64,000 nt of DNA. Origin: Anisus vortex (taxonomy: Eukaryota; Mollusca; Gastropoda; Planorbidae). Position numbers and translations under genes: made by a program. Positions 56,020 to 64,000 of this stretch are shown piece by piece. The first letter of the stretch is position 1, and each line of letters begins with the position of its first letter. The stretch lies in assembly GCA_949126835.1 (NCBI GenBank), contig OX421502.1, forward strand, positions 37,835,282-37,899,281, read 5' to 3'. The notes beneath the pieces are model-generated. The model worked only from the letters and a program-made list of their open reading frames with translations. It did no database searches and was not told where the DNA came from.

Positions 56020-56081
56020 TTAACATCCCTTTCAAACCCCCCCCCCCCCCCCGTTTTCCAATCGTCACAAAATTCACACGC

Positions 56082-57128
56082 CTCTTTTGGTTTACTAGCC
56101 TCCTTGGGCTCTGGTTTGTGCACTTTGGGTTTGTCAGCATAATATGGCTTTATGCTGGCGTGAATTATGGCATAGTTATCTGCCAATCTAGCAGCTTCAT
56201 GCACATCTTCAACCCCTCGGTCTGAGATGTGGGTTTTAATATCCACTCGAATACAATCATTGAATTCCTCAAACAATATTAGGTTCTTGAGTTTATCAAA
56301 CTCGCTTACATTCTGTGACCTTAGCCACTGTTCTAACATTTTCTCCTTTTGTCTCAAAAAGTCTACATGAGTTTGATCATATGCCTTCTTTCTGTCTCTA
56401 AATAGCTTTCTATATTTTTCTGGTGTCAGGGAATAACTTTTTAGCACCCTATCTTTGATTACTTCATAGTCATTTATTTCCTCGGGTGTTAAACTCAACA
56501 CTACGTCCAATGCTTTTCCTTTGTTGAGAGTTGACCTTAACAATAAAGCCATCTTATCATCAGGGAACTGATAATCTACAGCTATCCTCTCAAAAAGCAA
56601 AAAGAAATCTTGAACATCTTCTTCTCTGAATATAGGCAAGTGTTGCTTCATTGTGCTAATATCCATACCATTGCTGTCCCTACGATGGTCAGATCTGTTC
56701 ATGCGTGCCATCTCTATCCTTTCTCTGCTTTCAATCCTAATTCTTTCATTTTCCCTTTCAGTTTCTATCCTAATTCTTTCCAATTCCATTCTCTTCATAG
56801 CTAATTGGAATTTTAGGTTTTCACTCAACCCTTCATCTTCATCATTGTTTGATGATCTAGATGACATATTTCTTACCTCGTCTCCGTGGGCAATTACCTC
56901 GCCCCCACTGGGAGCTACATAACCTTCATTGATATCGTTCTGTCCCACTTCAACTACACTACCAGTGTTCATGGCATTCTGCCCGTTCAAACATGTCATA
57001 ATTTCTTTGGTCAAACGATTACGATTAGGTCTTGCCTGTCCTGCCTCAATCCCAAAGGACTCAGCTAATTCTTTTAGTTCAGCAAATGACATGGCATTAA
57101 GTTCCTCACTTGATATATTCGAAGCCAT
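56082..57128 (-). pseudogene. Truncated Gag of an LTR retrotransposon (copy I)
   Basis: From the ATG at 57,128 this matches the first 349 residues of the polyprotein at 63,318, almost base for base. Homology stops at 56,082. The frame then reads through a C run and the 73-bp MITE and ends near 55,950, which is not real coding. The zinc knuckle and all Pol domains are missing. The offset to copy II is exactly 6,190 bp over the whole shared stretch, so no indels separate them. Confidence 0.88.
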
Positions 57129-57548
57129 AGTATAGCGTTCGAAATATTTGTTATAGTAGAGTAGTATATATTGTATAATAAAATATAAAGTTCCAACTTA
57201 CGATTTGTCCAGAAATTTGCACAATATAATATTAAACACTTCGTGGAATCTTCACACTTCCCAAGGAATAAAAACGCAAACCAGTTCTCTCCTCTTTTTA
57301 AAAAAAGAATAGTTTCACAGTCCTGAAAACGAAATACAAATATGCCGCTCTCAGTACTACTAATGTCACAAAATATTTATAGGTCAGGAAAAAATATAAC
57401 TCAAATTTTCCAGACGAGATCAACAAATTTTTCCAATCCTAGATCAAGAAAAGTAGAACTCAAATCTACCGAACGAGACTACCAAATCTTGTCAATCCTA
57501 GGTCAGGAAAAGTAGAACTCAAATATACCGGGCGAGACCACCAAATTT
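57129..57548 (-). other. Retrotransposon 5' leader with tandem primer-site-like repeats (copy I)
   Basis: The leader between Gag and the putative LTR, identical to 63,319-63,738. On the - strand it starts with a possible primer-binding site tggtggtctcgcccgg, five bases from the LTR end. The surrounding 59 bp is repeated about three times with increasing divergence (57,381-57,548). Confidence 0.6.
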
Positions 57549-59499
57549 TGTTACGTCCACAATCCCCTTGTGGCCAGAGCTGTGTAGATCTTGCTGATAA
57601 TTCTCGTTAGTCCTAGGGGAGACTTTAATTATTAGTATTTATGTTTCAGTATTACACGAACTCTTCTTATAGTCCTGGGCACAAATTCAGTATTTGTATT
57701 CCAACATTTCCTTTCTTGTAAATTATGGTAGTAGATAAATCTTATAGTAATGTATACAACACAATAGGATAGTAACTTGACAAAGAAGCTTTAGTGTAAC
57801 TGTTGTTGATAGTTTATTTCAGGTGGTATGTTCAATATATACAATATATCTATTATGTACAGTTAGAATAAAATAGTGCAAACACAAACGTTCTCAAAAG
57901 AACATATTTTGAAACTCTCTGTCTTTCAGACAAAACAAATCATTAAATACTATCCGAGTGGTGCAAGGGACAGACCCACTACCAGTAGGGGTGAAAATCA
58001 TGGTAACATTACAAAACTCATAACAAAACGATATGAACTTCCCCTATTAAATAATGAGTCGTTCCCAGACTCTGAGAATTTGAGATCAACACAGAATCCC
58101 AGCATTACCTAGAACCTTTCGTTTTCCTACTAAACGTCCTAATATCGCGTGTAGTAAGAAAAGAGAGAGAGAGGAGAATAAACATTGCGTGTTCCAATTC
58201 TTGGAAAAACAATATACATGACACGCCCCCACCCAATGAAAGAAATAATGTACCATAATTACCCAAGTAATACTCAACATGGTACATTTTTCGTACTTAA
58301 CACTATCGTTTTAATAACCAACAATCAATGGAAGATTATTAGACAATTTAAGCAAACATGGCTCACTGGCACAGCTAAATTATAAAAAGTGTCACTACCC
58401 AATGGTAATTGTGATTATAACGTGATGGACAAATATTTCACCGTTAGTATTACTATTAACTAATGTCTCAACAAGTACAAATAATTCAAAAATATTCTAG
58501 TCATTCTTATTTTAACTATGTACAGTTGTGTGGATTTCCACCAAAATTTGCAAAAAGTTTTAATCTATTAAACAAATATAACATTGCTCAAACTCTTGTC
58601 AATTTCCAACAGTTTACTTCTAATATACAAACCAAAAGATAAGTAATACATAACTCGAATCAAACTATAGGTTACTTCCCCTTTAAATTACAGTGTCAAC
58701 TTGACATTAACAGGGTTCATACCTAAGATGATGATACTTCCCCTTTTCTCAAATACGAGGAGAAAATACACTCTAGTTACGATTACTACAGTAATCTAAA
58801 TATTAAAATGTAATCCACTATTATGCGTTTTTGGCAAATTTAAAAGTTTAATATAAAAGATTGTTCAGGGTTGAATGAGTGCACACCTTTAGGTACCTTT
58901 GTTTCCCTCCATTCCCGGATATATGGAATATATAACAACCTATATACAACATAGTGAATATCCACTAGTTTTTTCCCATTCTATTGCCATGATATAACAA
59001 TTTAGCAATAGATTTCCAATATTATCTATTAATTTATACCAATTGATATTACATCTCTTTCTAAGATAAAAATTGTACATATTATTATTTAGTTCCATTC
59101 ATTAACTAAAATAAAACAAGATAATAAATCAACTAGCTCAAAGTTTTCCCACTTAATTGCATGTGATGACAATTACTTTTATCCATCCATATCAAGTAAA
59201 TACGTGCATATTATATATTTATTGCACCATGCATCAACATTTAAATGGAATTTCTTTTCCATAATCAAATGAATTTAAAATATATCAGAACATCAATATT
59301 ATACATGATTATAAGAATTATTAATACTTTCAAAAGACTTGACTTCTGTATGATACAAGTATTCTATAGGTATTCCATAATCAAAATTCAAACGAATGAT
59401 AGGTTATCATGACACATTCTTAATGAATAAGTGAGATGATCTGAAAAAGAAGTATAGGGTTATTCAGTCAATCATGTAGCACCCGAGATAGATTATCAG
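57549..59499 (-). mobile_element. Putative LTR and flank shared between two retrotransposon copies
   Basis: The edge tgttacgtccacaatcccct at 57,549 looks like the LTR 3' terminus on the - strand (ends ...taaca). The same sequence starts at 63,739 and runs to the window end. The LTR's other end cannot be set, because the second copy is cut by the window. The 1.95 kb up to the RT remnant is AT-rich with no RT or RNase H motifs. Confidence 0.45.
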
Positions 59500-62400
59500 C
59501 TATGACCTTGTCTCTATCTTGTCGATGATACGGGGAATGGGATACCAGTCGGTCTTTGTCAAATTACTTAATTTCCCAAGGTCTCTATAAAACTGCAGTG
59601 TGTGGTCGGCTTTTGGTACCATCACACAGGGTGTAGACCATTTGCTATCACATTTTCCTCCTATGTCATCTTCTAACATATACTTTACATTTAATTTAAT
59701 ATGCTCAGGTCTGATGGGGTCAAATGGATGCTGTTTAATAGACCTGGCACCCTCGGTTAACACTACATCGTGCTCTATGACATGTGTCCTACTGGGAACA
59801 TTTGTAAACATTGACTTATTTTCATGTACCAGCTCAATAATCTTCTCCTTATCTTCTACCGGAAGATGTTCTAGCCTTGTATCTAAACTCTTAAGGGCAT
59901 CTGTATTATTAAGTTTACTTTCTGCAAACTTATATTCTATCCTAGATAAATCCGTCGGGACCCTAGCTAATGAAATCATGGGGACCTCCCGTGGTTTACT
60001 CTTTTCCCTGGAGACATAGGGCTTAAGTAAATTAATATGGCATACCCTCTGTTTTTGTCTCCGGTCAGGAGTCTTTATCAAATAATCGACCTCGCCAAGC
60101 TTTGACTCTATCTCATAGGGTCCACTAAACTTTGCACTTAAAGGCTGATTTTGCAAAGGTAGAAACACAAGAACTTTGTCACCTGGTGCAAAAGTTCTAG
60201 CTGTAGCTTTACGGTCATAGTTCTGTCTCATACGCTCCTGCATCTGTGGAAAATGAATCTTCACATGGTTAAAAGCATGATAAAGCCTATTTTTAAATTT
60301 ATCTACATATGACAAAAGTCCAATCGGTTCACTGTCCGTTAGCCAAGTTTCATGTGGAAGTTTCAACGGACCTCTGACTGAGTGTCCATACACAAGTTCG
60401 AATGGGCTAAACCCCAGGGATTCCTGAGTGGCCTCCCTTGCAGCGAACAGTACATAAGGCACACCCTTATCCCAGTCTTTCTCGTTTTCATAACAGTACT
60501 TTTTAAGCATCGATTTTAATGTCTGATGAAACCTTTCCAGAGCTCCCTGGCTCTCAGGATGATAGGCACTTGATAGCCTATGGCTTTTCCCTAATTGTTC
60601 CATGACTTGTTTGAAAATGTTCGAAGTAAAGTTAGTCCCCTGGTCGGACTGTACTGTCTTCGGTAGGCCATAACGTGTGAAGAAATTTGTCAGGGCGTCT
60701 ACCACCTTCACTGTTGTTATGTTCCGCAACGGAATGGCTTCCGGGAAGCGAGTGGATGAACACATGACTGTGAGCAGGTATTGAAAACCGGCTTTTGTTT
60801 TCGGCAACGGGCCCACGCAATCAATGAGTATATGACTGAATGGTTCGTCGAACGCTGGTATCGGCTGGAGTGGAGCGACAGGAATTCGTTGGTTAGGACG
60901 TCCTACCATTTGGCATACGTGGCAAGTCTTGCAGTATTGTTCGACATCTCTTCTCAGTCCTGGCCAGTAGAAGTAAGGGAGGATACGGTGGTGCGTTTTC
61001 CGGACTCCCATGTGACCAGCGAAAGGAAGATCATGCGCCATACGCAGTATATCTTGACGATAGCACTTAGGTATTACAATCTGGTGAATACTGTCCCACT
61101 CGTTTGTACCTGAGTTGAGCGGTTTCGACTTTCTCATCAACACTTCATCTTTCATGTAGAAACATTCCGCCATTGCATCTGCAGTCTTTTCGTCAACAGC
61201 TTTCATTCTGAGTTGCATTATTACTTCGTCATTCAATTGTTCTTTCACCAATTTCTGCTTTGGTGACAAAATGTTATCGTTCTCGGTTGCATCACCAGTT
61301 GTTAGTTCAGCAAAGAACGTAGCACTTAAATCGATGTCAGGTGTTTCTGTTATCACTGTTTCATTCGCATGTGTGTCTTCAGAACAGACAAACACATCTT
61401 TCGTTGCACTACACGGCGTAGCAGGAGTCTTTACCGACTTCTTTTTCTGCATTGCTCTTGTCAGTGCACATGTTGGGCGTTCATTGGCAGGACGTAGGTT
61501 TTTGTCCTCCGCCATCTTTGTCTCCAACTTTTTAACCATGGGCTCGACAGTGACTCTGCCGCCCATAATGTCATTTCCTAATATCATGGAAACGCCTTTG
61601 ACGGGTAGTGCGCGCCACACTCCCACTACGATGTTACCTGTAAAAATATCCGACTCGAGTTTTATTCTGTGCAGTGGAGCTTCCACAGCCTCCATACTAG
61701 CACTTCTCAGCACAACAGACTCACCGGTACTGGTGGCATCTGTTAACGGCACACTGCCCTCCAGGATCACGCTGACAGCAGAACCCGTGTCACGTAATAT
61801 CTGTATTTTCTTCTTGCTGAGTACATCGACTTCTGTCGACACTGTCCCCTCGTAGACAAAGGGTCGAAAATCGGATAGGTCGTCCTCTTCCGGGACTTCA
61901 GGAACCATCTGTTCCTCACGGCCTTCTGAAAGCATAATAGATTGAGTACAGCTATTCTCTTTTACCTTAGATAGACTGTTCTCAAAAACCATCGACTCCA
62001 CAACTATGGGCGATGCCGGCCGCATTTCTTTTGAGTTTCTTGACCCTGTGTTGCACACTTCTTCTGTCTGCTTGCTATCTTTCTGCACTCTGGCACAGTG
62101 TAGAATAGCACCTTGCTTCTTGGTAAGGATCCAACAATCTTTCTTCATGTGGCCCTCTTTCTTGCAATTGAAACATACCACCTTTGCTTTATTTACATCT
62201 GTCTGCTTCCTGAAATGAACTAAGTTACTATTATTATTTACACCACTGTTCTTATTATTGTTTTCACTTGTCTCTTTTGGTTTACTAGCCTCCTTGGGCT
62301 CTGGTTTGTGCACTTTGGGTTTGTCAGCATAATATGGCTTTATGCTGGCGTGAATTATGGCATAGTTATCTGCCAATCTAGCAGCTTCATGCACATCTTC

Positions 62401-63318
62401 AACCCCTCGGTCTGAGATGTGGGTTTTAATATCCACTCGAATACAATCATTGAATTCCTCAAACAATATTAGGTTCTTGAGTTTATCAAACTCGCTTACA
62501 TTCTGTGACCTTAGCCACTGTTCTAACATTTTCTCCTTTTGTCTCAAAAAGTCTACATGAGTTTGATCATATGCCTTCTTTCTGTCTCTAAATAGCTTTC
62601 TATATTTTTCTGGTGTCAGGGAATAACTTTTTAGCACCCTATCTTTGATTACTTCATAGTCATTTATTTCCTCGGGTGTTAAACTCAACACTACGTCCAA
62701 TGCTTTTCCTTTGTTGAGAGTTGACCTTAACAATAAAGCCATCTTATCATCAGGGAACTGATAATCTACAGCTATCCTCTCAAAAAGCAAAAAGAAATCT
62801 TGAACATCTTCTTCTCTGAATATAGGCAAGTGTTGCTTCATTGTGCTAATATCCATACCATTGCTGTCCCTACGATGGTCAGATCTGTTCATGCGTGCCA
62901 TCTCTATCCTTTCTCTGCTTTCAATCCTAATTCTTTCATTTTCCCTTTCAGTTTCTATCCTAATTCTTTCCAATTCCATTCTCTTCATAGCTAATTGGAA
63001 TTTTAGGTTTTCACTCAACCCTTCATCTTCATCATTGTTTGATGATCTAGATGACATATTTCTTACCTCGTCTCCGTGGGCAATTACCTCGCCCCCACTG
63101 GGAGCTACATAACCTTCATTGATATCGTTCTGTCCCACTTCAACTACACTACCAGTGTTCATGGCATTCTGCCCGTTCAAACATGTCATAATTTCTTTGG
63201 TCAAACGATTACGATTAGGTCTTGCCTGTCCTGCCTCAATCCCAAAGGACTCAGCTAATTCTTTTAGTTCAGCAAATGACATGGCATTAAGTTCCTCACT
63301 TGATATATTCGAAGCCAT
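59500..63318 (-). CDS. Gag-Pol polyprotein of a Gmr1-like Ty3/gypsy retrotransposon, RT truncated (copy II)
   Basis: One open frame of 1,272 residues. Gag occupies about 1-375, with a Glu/Arg-rich helical stretch at 105-155. A CCHC zinc knuckle is at C382, C385, H390 and C395. The aspartic protease has ILRDTGSAVSV with D510. The integrase has an HHCC finger (H762, H769, C799, C802) and a catalytic D833, D892, E928 triad with D,D35E spacing. A GPY/F-like segment follows at about 1,066. Then come the pre-RT linker and the start of reverse transcriptase (WSTPCVMVPKADHT; DWYPIPRIIDKI), ending in a stop. RT active-site YxDD and RNase H are absent, so this copy cannot replicate alone. Integrase upstream of RT is the order known for Gmr1-like elements, not ordinary Ty3/gypsy. 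Gag and Pol share one frame. Confidence 0.9.
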   Translation of the reverse strand: MASNISSEELNAMSFAELKELAESFGIEAGQARPNRNRLTKEIMTCLNGQNAMNTGSVVEVGQNDINEGYVAPSGGEVIAHGDEVRNMSSRSSNNDEDEGLSENLKFQLAMKRMELERIRIETERENERIRIESRERIEMARMNRSDHRRDSNGMDISTMKQHLPIFREEDVQDFFLLFERIAVDYQFPDDKMALLLRSTLNKGKALDVVLSLTPEEINDYEVIKDRVLKSYSLTPEKYRKLFRDRKKAYDQTHVDFLRQKEKMLEQWLRSQNVSEFDKLKNLILFEEFNDCIRVDIKTHISDRGVEDVHEAARLADNYAIIHASIKPYYADKPKVHKPEPKEASKPKETSENNNKNSGVNNNSNLVHFRKQTDVNKAKVVCFNCKKEGHMKKDCWILTKKQGAILHCARVQKDSKQTEEVCNTGSRNSKEMRPASPIVVESMVFENSLSKVKENSCTQSIMLSEGREEQMVPEVPEEDDLSDFRPFVYEGTVSTEVDVLSKKKIQILRDTGSAVSVILEGSVPLTDATSTGESVVLRSASMEAVEAPLHRIKLESDIFTGNIVVGVWRALPVKGVSMILGNDIMGGRVTVEPMVKKLETKMAEDKNLRPANERPTCALTRAMQKKKSVKTPATPCSATKDVFVCSEDTHANETVITETPDIDLSATFFAELTTGDATENDNILSPKQKLVKEQLNDEVIMQLRMKAVDEKTADAMAECFYMKDEVLMRKSKPLNSGTNEWDSIHQIVIPKCYRQDILRMAHDLPFAGHMGVRKTHHRILPYFYWPGLRRDVEQYCKTCHVCQMVGRPNQRIPVAPLQPIPAFDEPFSHILIDCVGPLPKTKAGFQYLLTVMCSSTRFPEAIPLRNITTVKVVDALTNFFTRYGLPKTVQSDQGTNFTSNIFKQVMEQLGKSHRLSSAYHPESQGALERFHQTLKSMLKKYCYENEKDWDKGVPYVLFAAREATQESLGFSPFELVYGHSVRGPLKLPHETWLTDSEPIGLLSYVDKFKNRLYHAFNHVKIHFPQMQERMRQNYDRKATARTFAPGDKVLVFLPLQNQPLSAKFSGPYEIESKLGEVDYLIKTPDRRQKQRVCHINLLKPYVSREKSKPREVPMISLARVPTDLSRIEYKFAESKLNNTDALKSLDTRLEHLPVEDKEKIIELVHENKSMFTNVPSRTHVIEHDVVLTEGARSIKQHPFDPIRPEHIKLNVKYMLEDDIGGKCDSKWSTPCVMVPKADHTLQFYRDLGKLSNLTKTDWYPIPRIIDKIETRS

Positions 63319-63738
63319 AGTATAGCGTTCGAAATATTTGTTATAGTAGAGTAGTATATATTGTATAATAAAATATAAAGTTCCAACTTACGATTTGTCC
63401 AGAAATTTGCACAATATAATATTAAACACTTCGTGGAATCTTCACACTTCCCAAGGAATAAAAACGCAAACCAGTTCTCTCCTCTTTTTAAAAAAAGAAT
63501 AGTTTCACAGTCCTGAAAACGAAATACAAATATGCCGCTCTCAGTACTACTAATGTCACAAAATATTTATAGGTCAGGAAAAAATATAACTCAAATTTTC
63601 CAGACGAGATCAACAAATTTTTCCAATCCTAGATCAAGAAAAGTAGAACTCAAATCTACCGAACGAGACTACCAAATCTTGTCAATCCTAGGTCAGGAAA
63701 AGTAGAACTCAAATATACCGGGCGAGACCACCAAATTT
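63319..63738 (-). other. Retrotransposon 5' leader (copy II)
   Basis: Same as copy I. Primer-site-like ccgggcgagaccacca at 63,718-63,733 on the + strand is followed by 59-bp repeats at about 63,571-63,738. Confidence 0.6.
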
Positions 63739-64000
63739 TGTTACGTCCACAATCCCCTTGTGGCCAGAGCTGTGTAGATCTTGCTGATAATTCTCGTTAG
63801 TCCTAGGGGAGACTTTAATTATTAGTATTTATGTTTCAGTATTACACGAACTCTTCTTATAGTCCTGGGCACAAATTCAGTATTTGTATTCCAACATTTC
63901 CTTTCTTGTAAATTATGGTAGTAGATAAATCTTATAGTAATGTATACAACACAATAGGATAGTAACTTGACAAAGAAGCTTCAGTGTAACTGTTGTTGAT
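63739..64000 (-). mobile_element. Start of the 5' LTR of copy II, cut by the window end
   Basis: Identical to 57,549-57,810 except for one visible base (gctttagtg versus gcttcagtg). The LTR continues past the window. Confidence 0.55.

Noticed and set aside
55950..56081. C-terminal extension of the copy I Gag frame
   Set aside because: It is read-through into a poly-C run and a 73-bp MITE; homology to Gag ends at 56,082.
59600..63325. Several + strand frames opposite the polyprotein
   Set aside because: They are antisense shadows of the Gag-Pol frame, and the Gag ones repeat identically in copy I.

Overview
This is animal genomic DNA. It is AT-rich, and its genes are split into short exons with GT/AG splice sites. 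It is packed with tandem repeats, tRNA-derived SINEs, LINE fragments, small DNA transposons and an LTR retroelement. The SINE body, the hAT-type elements and the style of the small secreted proteins suggest a mollusc, most likely a heterobranch gastropod snail. That is an inference from memory of such genomes, not a proof.

Layout. The core is a duplicated block. Block 1 (about 1-19 kb) and block 2 (about 34-49.4 kb) align in the same order. Each holds a 51-bp repeat array, a doublecortin-like kinase (DCLK)-type pseudokinase gene on the + strand, and then a small Thr/Pro-rich secreted-protein gene family on the - strand. A third, more diverged and inverted partial block lies at about 50.5-52 kb. 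Block 2 carries a complete nine-exon kinase model (32,332-42,577, 278 residues). Block 1 carries six exons (4,042-9,476), and the alpha-C-helix exon is missing from the place where block 2 has it. Both copies have lost the DFG aspartate.

Between the blocks, 19-32 kb is almost entirely repeats: 20-, 79- and 70-bp arrays, two long 9-bp (GACTTTAGA-type) satellite tracts around an unclassified 2.8-kb segment, SINEs, and LINE fragments including an endonuclease/reverse-transcriptase remnant. Because the blocks are paralogous, several insertions can be read as filled versus empty sites. These include a 1,052-bp hAT-type element, a 935-bp TTAA element and a 73-bp TTAA MITE that occurs three times in the window.

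The right end (56-64 kb) holds two same-strand copies of an LTR retrotransposon, near-identical where they overlap. The longer copy encodes one 1,272-residue polyprotein in the order Gag, zinc knuckle, protease, integrase, start of reverse transcriptase. Integrase before RT is the order of Gmr1-like Ty3/gypsy elements. The RT is cut off after its first motifs. A candidate two-exon secreted-protein gene lies on the - strand at 54.1-55.3 kb.

Most long open frames in the window are repeat artefacts (periods of 51, 36, 21 and 9 bp keep a frame open) and are not genes.
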